Source: Rotaria macrura
Lineage: Eukaryota; Rotifera; Eurotatoria; Philodinida; Philodinidae
DNA length: 64,000 nt
Assembly (NCBI GenBank): GCA_900239685.1
Contig: OENT01000671.1
Coordinates: 1 to 64,000, forward strand
Direction: 5' to 3'
This document shows positions 14,016 to 25,068 of this stretch, one piece after another. Positions within the stretch are counted from its first letter, which is position 1. Each line of letters starts with the position of its first letter. The translations under genes were made by a program, and so were the position numbers. The notes below the pieces were generated by a model. That model did not search any database and was not told the origin of the DNA. It was given only the letters and a program-made list of their open reading frames with translations.

Positions 14016-14264
14016 ATGTTATCGACATCTCTCACTTTTCTTTCTAACACTTATTATGTAAATGTTGATAAATTGAATTCATCATTCATGTACACACAAC
14101 TGTTCAAAGAAATTTTTCTTGAGTTCGAATATGATAAAGAAAAAGCTACAAGAGAATTCATTGACTTCTGTCGAAATTGTTCATCTGGTACTAATTTCAA
14201 ATCTGATGATGTGGATCCCTTAGAGAAGGAGGATGGGGATGACCTTATAACTACGTGTAAATGA
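14016..14264 (+). pseudogene. Fragment of a bdelloid-type ADP-ribosyltransferase/TPR family protein
   Basis: An open stretch of about 80 codons includes SSFMYTQLFKEIFLEFEYD followed by FIDFCR. This resembles a linker segment found in large bdelloid proteins that combine an N-terminal region, an arginine ADP-ribosyltransferase domain and TPR repeats. The similarity is from memory and was not searched. No catalytic domain or TPR region remains next to it, so it appears to be a relic of a once longer gene. The decayed ART gene at about 18160-18950 is on the other strand and is not its continuation. Confidence 0.4.
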
Positions 14265-14524
14265 GGGAATGACAGAACTCCCACTCACAAGCACTCCCTA
14301 CCCACTTTTTTCTCCCACTTTTTTCTCCCCCTTTTTTGTTCCCGTTGCCACTTTCCTGGTTTCTCTCTGTCTCTTGTAGCATCGTTGTTTTTCTTCAATG
14401 ATTTTATTTTTTATTTTTTATTTTCCATATCATGCTACATCTATGTACACAGAAAAAAAATTGGCAATGTTCGTTTCTTTTAATTTTACAGTGTTTTCCA
14501 TACTGGTTATCTACTGGCTGTTTT
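14265..14524. other. Pyrimidine-rich low-complexity stretch
   Basis: Between the ART/TPR relic and the NHL pseudogene the plus strand is strongly C and T rich, with repeats of CCCACTTTTTTCTCC around 14300-14340 and T runs near 14400-14420. No gene is visible. Confidence 0.5.
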
Positions 14525-14655
14525 TCAGCCATTGAATTCCAAGTTGAATCTTTGTACTCGATGATTTCCCATATCGACGATGTACAGATTACCATGTCGA
14601 TCGAACGACAAACCATCGGGTTCATTCAACTGATTCGATTGTCCTCCTCCACCGC

Positions 14656-14656
<1 letters not shown>

Positions 14657-14686
<30 letters not shown>
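14657..14686. repeat. Run of 30 C (poly-G on minus strand)
   Basis: A homopolymer of 30 C sits inside the NHL pseudogene and reads as ten Gly codons on the minus strand, flanked by further GGT and GGA codons. In AT-rich DNA this is striking. The exact length may be unreliable in an assembly. Confidence 0.9.
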
Positions 14687-14688
<2 letters not shown>

Positions 14689-15058
14689 CAACGACACACC
14701 CCTGTGTAGCTTCTTCGGTCCAACGCATGATCCGAGCATTCCCTCCATCAGCCACATGGACAGTGCCGCATTGATCAACAATGACTCCTTGAGGAACGGA
14801 CCCTTGTTCGAAATCATTCCCTTTTCCTTGGCCACCAGCGACCAGTATGCCATTTTTTGCACCTTCCACCCATTTCATCACCCGATTATTTTGCGAATCT
14901 GAAACGTAAACTGAATGATGTCTATCGATGAATACGTATGATAGGTAAGAGAATTGATCGAGATGATCTCCACGTCCATTGCCACCTGCAACAACTTTTC
15001 CTTGAAATTCTCCTCTTTGAAATCGTCTCACTTCATCGTGTCCGATGTCAATGACATA

Positions 15059-15294
15059 CACTGTAAAAAAAAGGGCACATTACTATACCCTTTAAGGGTT
15101 TATGAAAATGCAACGTATAATAAACCCTTTTTCCGTTTATGAAATTTTTCATAAACCCTTCGAGGGTTTATCGTCGTGTTTAAAATACCCTAAAGGGTTT
15201 ATGAAAAATTTCATAAACGGAAAAAGGGTTTATTATACGTTGCATTTTCATAAAGCCTTAAAGGGTATATTAGTGTGCCCTTTTTTTTACAGTG
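15059..15294. mobile_element. Foldback MITE with TA target duplication (Tc1/mariner-like ends)
   Basis: A 236 bp near-perfect palindrome begins CACTGTAAAAAAAAGGGCAC and ends with its complement, flanked by TA at 15057-15058 and 15295-15296. Each arm is over 100 bp and nearly identical to the other, so the copy is young or kept homogeneous. It has no coding capacity. Deleting the element with one TA rejoins the host NHL reading frame as GSLYVID, which fixes the insertion point exactly. TA duplication and the terminal CACTGT suggest mobilisation by a Tc1/mariner-type transposase. The arms repeat AAACCCTT and AAGGGTTT words. Confidence 0.92.
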
Positions 15295-15722
15295 TAGAGA
15301 GATCCATTCTCGTCCATTGTCAAACCTTAACAATTGATGTTGGAGATGTCCTTTTCTCCACTTGTCCCATTTCGACGAGGCCATCGAACCACCCTTGCAT
15401 TCGAAAGATCGCAGATGATGAAACTATCATTGTCTTTGTTGACAATCACATCCCATGGGTAAAACAACTGATGAGCTTCACTTCCTTGTCCATTTCCCCC
15501 AGGAACTACTGTGACACTCGTCGCACCGGATATTCATTTCATTGTACAATGATTCTCCCGGTCGACGACATAAACATTTTGACCATAATCAACATACAAA
15601 CCGTGTGGGTATGAGAGTTGATTCATTGCATTGCCTTCTCTATTTCCTGTGGCCACAGTAATATCATGTCGTTGGCATCGAGCATTCTGGTGAATATCAA
15701 CGGGACTGGCACGTAGTGGGAC

Positions 15723-18159
15723 TAGAAAGAAAGAGAAGAATGGAAGGATTGAGTAAGAAAAATGAATGAGGATTCGGGGTGGATATTGGGATGAGAAGCG
15801 ATCTTCGGATGTTCGGGTACATATGACTTGACGAGGATTAGTTTGTGGGTAGGTTATGTTTGTAAGTGCATCTTCTCAAATACGTTAATCGGTATGATCA
15901 TTTATCTACATTTTACATTATGAATATGAGAAGTTGCTCTACTCAGCGGAATTTCACAACATTCATTCATTCATTAGTGTCTGATTATTTTGAAACCATA
16001 AAAATTATTCGTTAACCTTTACTCTGCAACCAGCACTCATTCAATACCTAATCAGAAAAAGAAAACAAGTTTTTTCTCAGTATAATAATTAATAGGTAAA
16101 CTGAAAGTGTCTTCCCAGTTCAATGAACCAAAATTACAGCAATCCACACTCCAATCTCCTTCGAAATGTGTCCCACACGCTGCCCACACCTAATTCATGC
16201 ACTCTCCAGAAAAGTATATCGTTCTCATATAGTTCTTCAACAAATATTGTATACAATAGTGACGCTTCGTAAAACACGTTTCTCGAAATAAAAACCTCCG
16301 TTTACAATGGCACCCTTCTTTATTCAATTCTTCTTCTTCTGTTACTAAAACCAGCATGGCTCTCTCATTCTAATCCAACCATGCTTCCACAGATTTCGAA
16401 CTTCTTATATATTGACACGATTACTTTCTTTGATGCAATGAAAATACTTGAAAACATCAACAACTCATCGAACAACGATCACCCCAGGCCGAACGAGCAC
16501 GGCCGTAAACGACCTTATATGGAGGAATACGGCAAAATACATGGTCCAGTATTACGATTGTATATCTCCGTGTCGTATACGGGGAAATACGACGATATAC
16601 GGAGAGAAAAACGATCCTTTATGGTCCTCGTATACAAAATCAGTAAACGGTTTCCGTTTTCCACCGTATTTCTCCGTATATGATCGTATTTACCCGTATA
16701 CGATACGGCTATAAACGACCGTAATACTGGACCATGTAAAACGCTAAAATACGACCGTTTACGGTCGTGTGGGGAGCGTATACGGTCGTTTACAGCCGTA
16801 AACGAAGTCCGTAATCGTCGACCTGGGACTCTTGTTTATACAAATATCGTATACTTTATAAATATCTACAACAAACTTTTAATAGTTTCAATATGCTGAT
16901 TGTAATCTTCTGTTGGATGGAACAGTCTTTTTTTCTTCAAGAATTAAAATACGATGAATCTATGCAGAAAATAATTGCAAATATATTCGAAAAAGCTTAG
17001 ATAAATAAATATCAAATGAAATCCTATTCTAATAAAAAGTATATCCTTTTCAAGAAATATGATTTTGATGAATTTCTATAGAAAAATTCTGTTAAAAAAG
17101 AATGTGCTAAAAAATTCAATGAAACTTATAGCTATTTAATATAATTCTAAGTGATGGTATCATCTATGACAGATCTTCAATACATTATATCCGTTCACTA
17201 TAAAAACGCTTATCTACGATGCATAATTTCTTGCTTTTTCGACTTTTTATTTATCACCTTATCTATATTTGCCATATCGATAAGAATGGATGATTTTAAG
17301 GCTAAGCCAATCAAGATTTCTATTGTATGGATTGACATCGATCACATAATAATAAAATAATAAAGTTGAATTTTAACAACCATCTATTGAAATGATTCGA
17401 GGTATGGCAATACACTGTTTTTTTTTCATGCAATTAACTGAATATAAAAAGTAGCAGATCTGAGCATATGTTATGATATTTAGACCTCTTTAAGGTACTT
17501 CACATGTACCTTCTGTAGAAACTGAGAACTTACTGATAAAGAAGAATTAAGCATAGAGAAGACAAAAATATTGCGAACAGAAACAGACAACACACGAAAA
17601 AAGACGAATAAGAATGTTGCAGAGAATTCGATAAAAAATCTTACAAAATAATAGATATTTCTTGAGCAAGCATTGCATTGATTCATAGAAATCACATTCC
17701 TTCATTGCTGAAAATTTTTGTTAGCGCGGAAGTATAATGAGAACTGAATCCTACTTTTCTAATTGTTCTTAGATCAAAAAGAATGGGGTTCTATTTGTTC
17801 TTATGAATAATATAAACAATATTTGTTACAGTTTTAGCAAAGGATCAAAAAAGGGCCTCAATGAGAAGAAATTAATGGAAACATATTTTGGTAACATTTG
17901 CAGGTTTTTCTGTCTTATTTTAATGAGTATTCTATCGGAAAATACGATGGTTACAGTAATTAAATACTTTTGAGCGTAGACAAAATCTTGGTTGAATATG
18001 ATCAACTCATAAATAAAGGTTTGATTAACTTTGATGCTTTTCTTTCTCAATCATGTATAACAAGTTCCTCTCTTTCGCTAACATCTTTTCACATACCCAC
18101 TCATGTCTCGAATATAGCAGTCGCAAAACTTTCTATTTGTTAACATACTCCAGCTTGTC
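15723..18159. other. Spacer with one MITE copy, no recognisable gene
   Basis: Apart from the element at 16483-16827, I find only AT-rich sequence with short unsupported frames. Missing 5' exons of the NHL pseudogene could lie between 15723 and about 16300 on the minus strand, but none could be fixed. A small ATTC tandem repeat occurs near 15960. Confidence 0.5.
16483..16827. mobile_element. MITE-like palindromic element, family 1 copy B
   Basis: About 345 bp with the same CGTATACG, CGTAAACG and GGTCGT vocabulary as 3522-3919 and 21333-21733. The ends read CCCAGGCCGA and TCGACCTGGG, the best terminal inverted repeat of the three copies. The phrase GGTCCAGTATTACG near the left and its complement near the right form inner palindromes. 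It is shorter than the other two copies and appears to be a divergent or internally deleted subfamily. No open frame is meaningful. Confidence 0.75.
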
Positions 18160-18950
18160 GCTATCGAGGTTTTCAGTTGATTGGCTGGTGAACCAACTGA
18201 GCCACTTGTAGATGGCATTGGAATGAGCAGTGGCTCATCGGATTGAATTTTTTGCAGTTAAATGATACGAAGACCATGAACTTGATCAAGAACTCAATTC
18301 ACTTCGAATTCAGTAGCAGCAAGTAGTAGCACTTCATCTTCAGATGGATAATACGAGTGCTTTTGAATGTTTCTCGCTGAATTGCATTGAATAGTAAACT
18401 TTGTTCTTGTACCTTTCATCCCTAAAAATTGCTACAATTTCAAAACTTCAATGGAAGTTGTACATGATGAAAAGCTCCACCATACGAATGTTTCGCCCTT
18501 TCTAAATTGTTTGCTCAAATCCAGTTTGGCACGCCGAAGCACTATGATAGGAGGCATTGGTAGAAGTTGAAATCATGCTGCCAGAAACAAACGAAGAAAA
18601 AGAAACCAAAGTTAAAGGTTTGCTCGATTTTTTTATCGTAGAGTTGTGCTCAAAGCACAATAAAGGCATTTATCCGATGGTTTCCATCCAATTGAATAGA
18701 GCATGATCGAAGCCGATTCGTCTTGATTGAAACTATCGACTGGCATCTTGCAAGGTTTTTTGACTGCATATGCGTAAATTTTCACTGCTGGTAGTATAGA
18801 CACAAGCGGTTCAACAGTTTTTTCAAATGAGACGATAGGCATTTCTTCTGTATCACTAATGGGCATGAGGATATCCGTTCGTTCGTCGACAACGTCACTC
18901 AAGCGTAGAACATGTTGCACGATGTATTCATCTCCATCACATGCGGCCAT
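18160..18950 (-). pseudogene. Decayed arginine ADP-ribosyltransferase (ART) gene, bdelloid-type
   Basis: The minus strand starts with an ATG at 18950 and an open frame of about 105 codons containing MPISDTEEMPIVSFEK and DQDESA-like words (seen as NQDESASIMLY). These resemble the N-terminal half of bdelloid ART proteins. Further along the same strand are pieces resembling the ART catalytic fold: a WWSFSSCTT segment, as in the family's R-S-E site, and a later SEDEVLLL segment. The pieces no longer form one continuous frame; several breaks are present and the gene is treated as a fossil. Recognition is from remembered family sequence. Confidence 0.6.
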
Positions 18951-19759
18951 AGTGAGTACACACGAATGATTTAGATATCAGTTAAACATAGAAAAGTATC
19001 TAAAAGTCAACCGAACAAGATTTGAAAGCTAACGAAATTACTTTATCAGTCAAGATACGAAAACAAAGAGACTAGATTGATTCAACTCCGGATTTTCTAT
19101 ACTTCACACGAATACAAATTAGGATTGAATATAGTTATCTTAACTTTATACACCTGAAAAGCTACTTCATATTTCATGAAGATTTTCATACGCAAATTAA
19201 TTTCTCATGTTCATATATCAGCATGTTGAATTAGAGTTTCATGAAAATTTTCTCGAAAATCGATGGTCATCATACCAGCATGATTCTTTCTTATTTCGTA
19301 GTTTACATTGCTGAATAGGTCCTGACGATCCAATCATTACTCTCAAGCTGGAGATTTTCTTCTGAAAGAAAAGATGAAAAAATGAACTTCAATATTATCG
19401 TAAGTCTTCAACTTATTCAATTTATACTTGGCATGATATTCGTATAAACTAACAGAATTCAAAGTATTCCACACAACGAATACTAAGGATAGATTTGAAT
19501 TGCAGATTTTTAATAGTTGTTTTAAATAAACAGATGTACGTAACTGACAGAAGTAAACATGCAACCATAAACTGAGATTATCTTTTAAATAAAATCTTTC
19601 ATTTTCGTTATTATTGTAAATGTCATGACTTAAACATTTATTTTAATGAATTCTGAATTCCTATCTAGTTCAATTAATATATTCACAAAAAAAAACGTCG
19701 TTCATCGCTCTTCATAAAACGTACAATATAGAACTATTGCACGTATTAATAATGTGTTG
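18951..19759. other. Spacer without recognisable gene
   Basis: AT-rich sequence between the ART relic and the 3' end of the TIF1-like gene. It probably includes the 3' UTR of the latter just below 19760. The minus-strand open frame at 19343-19564 has no family signature. Confidence 0.5.
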
Positions 19760-22700
19760 TTATGAAACATGATCAATCATTTGTATAGATGTTTTCTTTC
19801 GTTTGTTTGTTCGATCTGGTATTGATATTTGACTATTTGAACAATATTTTTCTAACCATTCTTCGAATGCTTTACTCAGTGCACGACCTGATTTACCAAT
19901 TTCTGATTCGGGCTAAAAGAAATACAAATCATGTTATAGAAATATAAACAAACAAAATTTAGAGTAAATCGATCATTTATGAATTTGGTACGCAACAGAT
20001 ATTTGATTTCTTTCATGTTAAATTTCATTGAAGATACAATTAAGTAACACCTGATAGAATCAAACTCAGAATACTGCTTGATGTTGAATGCATATCGTAA
20101 TCAGCTGTGAAACATAAGCAATGGTATTTACTTATCAATCTTAATATTCGCTCGAAGAATTTTCATATGACTTGATAGCAAAGCAGAGTCATATGAAAAC
20201 ATGAAGAAACTCCACTTATCACACAAAGCAATCTCAGGTAGACTATTTTTGAAATTTCAGTTCGTCAAAATAGTAAAAAAGCTATGAAATATTAAGTATA
20301 GCTTATTATCACTTACTGGCGTAGGTTTAGACGTGAAAATGATCTGTTATCACAATCAACTTCTGACATAACCGAGATCGGATAAAACGATCATTACACA
20401 GTTCTAAATGATCTAAATAAGGAAATATACGTTGGTCATTTACACCGTATCGTAAATGGTCCCGAACAGTAAGAAGGCACAATTCTAATATCAAGAGCAC
20501 TTGATTATTTATTAAAATAAAGAAAATCTTGCAAAAATCCTCGATTCGAGGGGAATTAATTGACTGGGACGTTCATATAGAAATTCGGTTAGAATATGAA
20601 AATCGGCTAGAAATATAATCTTAATCCACTTTACTATATAATGTAAACAGTCACGCGTAACTTTTATCGAATTTTTATTTTCTGTTTTTTTATTGATTAG
20701 TTTTTATACAAGAACTGATAGAAGATTCAATAATGCATCAATGAGATATACATAACAATCTTCTCCGATCTTTGCTTTGATCTTACCTGAATAAATGATT
20801 ATTGCCGGTATCAATTCATTGCTCGTTTCTATTTTCCACTGATACGAAGCGATTAAAACCTGTTTCGAAATTTTTTCCTGAATGACACTCTATTTAATTA
20901 TTATTTTTGCTTTCAGATCTTGGATATTGTCTGGAAGACTTATAAATATTTTTTGCTGAATTCCTCTCCCTTAGTATTCTGTTGTGATTTTCTGTCGATC
21001 GTCATTCATTCATTCATGAGGAATAGATAAACATATAAATACAAAAACACAAAACGTTTGACAGTATCTCTCTTGTATTTTTGTTCTTTTTTTAAAGAAA
21101 AGTACAGATCAGAGTCCAAAACAAAACGATCTGACCATCACAAGAGAATATCCAAGTTCACAGACCCATACATTTGCAGTTGCAAATGATTAAAAATACT
21201 TAGACTGTATTCGGTACATTTTTTTACCACTGAGTATAAGGATTGATTCTATCAGATCTTACTTGTGGACACCTTTTACACTTGTTGAATATAGAAGAAA
21301 TCAAAATTCTAGTGAGTACGGCTATTCATCAACCCAAGCGGAATCTTCGCGATCGTTAATGACCATATGCAGCTTAATACGGTCATCGTGACTGTATTTT
21401 GTCGTAATTCAGTGTAATACATGGCTCAGTATTACGATAGTATTTCTCCGGATCGTGTACGGTAAAATACGATCTTCTAAGGAAACAAGAAAACTGCTGT
21501 TTATCATTGTCATAGATGACCACCCAACACTTTGTCGCAAATCAATCGTTCGCGGTAAAATAGGATCTCTCAATAAGATCGTTTCAGATCAGAAACGACT
21601 GTATACCTTCGCATAAGCCGCGAAGAAATTTGATCGTAATACTGAGTCATGTATTACGGCGAAATACTTTCGTGTACGCCATCGAATATGGTCGTAAACG
21701 CTCGTTGGCAGAGTTCGTAATCATCGACCTGGGAAATATCGATTCAATATCTTTTTATGAATAATACAAACTCGATTAAAAGTTGAACAATTGTGAAACA
21801 TTAATCGAACGTCAGCTAAAAATTCACTCATATTTGTATATGAATTTAATTTTTCTTTAATAGTACGTAAATCAATCGGTCGAGTAATAATCTTGTGATA
21901 GCCAATGCACTTGAAAAGAAAATAAGGAATAAATAGCTGACATAGAAAACACACCATCTTTTACGTACATCAGCTGGCACTGGATGATGAAAAGGAACAC
22001 TTGATGGATGTGTATACATCTGTAAGATTAACTTTTCACATATCTGTTTTTCAACTGATGATAGTTTTTCACTAATATCATCATGTTTACGTTTAAATGA
22101 TGATGACGAGTGATTTATTTCACTACATAAACCACATTTCCATTTATCATTCATTGATATTTCATTTAATGATGGTACATGGCATTCCACATGATATACA
22201 CGTGGACATTCATCGCAACAAACAAGTTCACCACCGCAACGACAAACAGCACAAAAATCATCGCTTGTATCAAACAACATTGATGATTGATTATCATTAT
22301 CCGATTTATCAGTTGTTGTTAATTGTGAGTGAATTTTAATTAGTTTTCTATAAAAAAACAAATTTCTTTTTCTTCTTATTAAAATGTTTCCTATATTGTT
22401 TTTACTTTTGTTCAATACCATTGGTTTGCTCTAAATAAACAATCAAGCAAAGAAATACTTTTCATTTGTTTTAATTCCTATAAAATTACCTTCTGGAAGT
22501 TTAAATTTATTATTATCATTATTATTATTATTATTATTTATCTTCTTTTTACCATTGTGTATTAATACACCAAGACTAGTTATTGTTGAACGAACATTTT
22601 TTGGATCATAAGGTGTAAATGATAATTGAAATGGATTTATAGCTTTTGACCACATAGCATTCTGATGAAGTAAATGGTCTAAACGTTTATTCATTACACG

Positions 22701-25068
22701 ATTTGATTTTAATAAAGCCATTTTCGAACCTATGGCAGCAATAAGATAAAAAACATGAAGAAACTCGATTCAATCGACATACTTGTTGTTAATGCTTCAT
22801 TAACAAAATCAAGTGAATGATCAATGTTTTGTAAGTATTGTTCAAAACGTGTATTTCTAAAAATATAACACATCAATAAGCTTTATAAAAATTAGCTGAG
22901 AAGAATATATTCTTCTTGTGATAAGTAAATCAAGGAAAACGAAAGTTTTTCATATCTTTTTCAGAATTCACGTGATTCTTGACTATCACTTATCTTTCAT
23001 TCGATTTATAGTCACGTCATGCTCGAGCATATAAAAATCTACTCAGTTTATTGATGGCGCAGCTCACTATAACTTACTTTCATAATAGTATGAACACTGG
23101 TATTAATTATTCTGCGAAAATATCACTTGATTGATTTTCAGTTTCCTCAGTTGATCATATGACGGTTTTAGGAGATCAGCCCATAGGTACGGATCGTATC
23201 ATATTTTTTTAATTGCATACTAGAAAAATCTTTGAAAGAAGTCTTATGCTTCTGTGGCAGATTGCAACTAATAGCACCTGAACCATTAAAATCAATAAGG
23301 AAATCATGGACCGGTTATTTTTCAAATCAGATAGATAATCTAGCCATTCTATTCTCATGAGACCAGGTACTGCATTCTTTAATCTCAAAAACCGTAGGCT
23401 TAGCGTTTCATTTTGTTGATTTACTTTTCCATAAATTGTGTACGAGCTTGATTACAAACAGTAGTTGTATCATTAATCAATTGTTTACATGCTCGGCTCA
23501 CTTCAGCAATCATATTTAAACCAAATAATTTGATATCATCAATAACTTGACGTTCAGTTTGATCGATATCGGATCGTTGTTGATTTCTTGTTTGTTGAAT
23601 TTTATTTAACATCAAACGAACATCCCTAACTTTATTCACTAATATGTGAAGATTTGATTTTTGACTTTGTATTGCTTCATCAATAAATGCATAACGATGA
23701 TTTTTATGTAGTGTTATTTGACATTCATCGCTACAAAAAATACGTTAAGTATAGAATAAATAATAAAAGGAAAGTATTCGACCGACCATGTTAATGTTTG
23801 ACAATCTTGACAAAAATTGCGTGCTAATTCTTCATTGTGAATCTAAATTTCGAAAAAAGTAATACATAGAACAAAATCGTGCCTATAATTTCTCATCAAC
23901 TGACTTGACAAAGTAATTTTTCACTATTAGTTACTCCACGTATTTGAGTTGCTTCTTCGTGACTTTTTTGTGCTACGACATGATCTTTTGTTAAACGAAC
24001 TCTTGCATGTGCATTTTTACATTGAAGACAGAGCCAATCAGCACAACTTTCGCAATACCTAAATAGAAGGATATCAAAGTAATTCGAGTTCAATATGATA
24101 GTCAGCGCAAGATTTCAATAGGGAACAGGACTAGACTTTCAAATAGGATGTTAAGAATCTGGGTTGAGAAATATAATTATCTTATGGCCTCTGTTTAGGA
24201 ATGTTTTTGCCTGAGAAAGGTATTGCAAAGAAAAAAAAGATAATTTTCGAATCTTTTCATGGAACTTCCGATATCAATGCCCTGCCCATTCTAAAAGTAG
24301 CAAGACTTCGTCTTTTCTTTATTACTAAATTTTAACTTCAATGAAAATATTGAGACTTCGGTTATAGAAGGGGATAATTTTAAAGGAAATGTTCTCATAG
24401 CCTAACTGAAAGCTACCAAACTATTATTTGAAGAGCAACACTTAACGTTTTAGAACATCCTCTACATTACAGTTTGTATCAGTAGTTGTTGTTTTAGCAT
24501 AAAATTTGAGTTTATCGGCTATAGTTGGTTATGTGTGTGTGTTGGGGGGGGGGGGTATATACTATGCATAGCGAAAGCATAAATCTAAGAGAATCAGGTT
24601 TTTAAACCCTTAGAATCAAAGTTGCATTTCTTAAAAATTTGAAGCATTTACCAATCTGCAATATTGCCCTCCTCACAATTACTACAATGAGTCGATAGTC
24701 CATTGATTTCTGTTTCTCCCATTGTAAATAAATTGTCGCATATTGTATCAGCTCGAGTTTTATGATTACAGATGGAACATGAATAGAGCGTTCCTAGCAA
24801 TACAAAGACAAGATTTAAATAAATTAAAAAAAATAGAAATTCAATCAGTTTTACCAGATAAATCTTTTAATTTATCCAAACATTTAATACAAACAGAATG
24901 TAGACAAGATAAAATCTTCGATGGGCACAAACGAAGATCTTGTTGACAAGACACACATATTGTTAGTGATTCTTCATTTGTTATTGTTATACGATTATCA
25001 TTTGGTGTCGGATCATCGATTAAAAATGAATTAAATGGTGAATTTCTCTTATCTTCGATATTAGCCAT
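19760..25068 (-). CDS. TIF1/TRIM24-TRIM33-type RING, B-box, PHD and bromodomain protein
   Basis: Ten exons on the minus strand: 25068-24855, 24793-24652, 24058-23905, 23842-23787, 23730-23425, 22856-22783, 22729-22459, 22347-21969, 21909-21772 and 19912-19760, giving 628 codons plus stop. Domain order is RING (CVSC, CLHSVC, CSIC), B-box 1 (CSNC, CESC, CLQC), B-box 2 (CQIHNEELARNFCQDC), coiled coil, a region like the TIF1 middle (ALTTSSKMALLKSN), PHD (FCAVCRCGGELVCCDECP) and a bromodomain ending FEEWLEKY. This order is unique to TIF1 (TRIM24/28/33, fly Bonus), chromatin readers that repress transcription. An Asn run is encoded by a TTA/TTG repeat near 22510-22545. The last intron (19913-21771) is 1.86 kb, holds MITE copy C and splits the bromodomain; its donor is a weak GTTTGT. 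The GTG before the chosen ATG is not used. SETDB1 diverges upstream. Confidence 0.93.
21333..21733. mobile_element. MITE-like palindromic element, family 1 copy C (in TIF1 intron)
   Basis: About 401 bp lying in the last intron of the TIF1-like gene. It aligns end to end with the reverse complement of 3522-3919 and shares the words CAGTATTACGA, GTATTTCTCCGGATCGTGTACGG and GGAAACAAGAAAA in the same order. The right end is TCGACCTGGG; the left end CCCAAGCGGA is a degraded form of CCCAGGTCGA. It has no coding capacity. Confidence 0.78.
24544..24555. repeat. G homopolymer next to a TG repeat
   Basis: A short TG dinucleotide repeat leads into 12 consecutive G within intron 2 of the TIF1-like gene. 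Confidence 0.8.

Larger units (their letters stand above)
14525..15722 (-). pseudogene. NHL-repeat protein, disrupted by a MITE and stop codons
   Basis: Read on the minus strand from an acceptor near 15723 to a stop at 14525, the sequence encodes several NHL beta-propeller repeats of the pattern YPHGLYVD, NVYVVD, then an N-R-V-x-W-like tail, repeated as VFIDRHHSVYVSDSQNNRV and LSFDRHGNLYIVDMGNHRV. Such proteins are propellers, often secreted or extracellular in rotifers. The frame carries at least two stops: a TGA near 15535 where the repeat consensus expects Trp, and a TAA near 15330. A 236 bp MITE is inserted at 15059-15294. Ten consecutive GGG codons at 14657-14686 put a polyglycine run inside the propeller. 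Upstream exons were not identified. Confidence 0.8.

Noticed and set aside
14432-14902. Plus-strand frame of 156 codons with a proline run
   Set aside because: It is the opposite strand of the NHL pseudogene; the prolines come from the 30-base C run.
16381-16714. Two plus-strand frames of about 90-100 codons
   Set aside because: They come from MITE copy B and are built from its repeated CGTATACG words.
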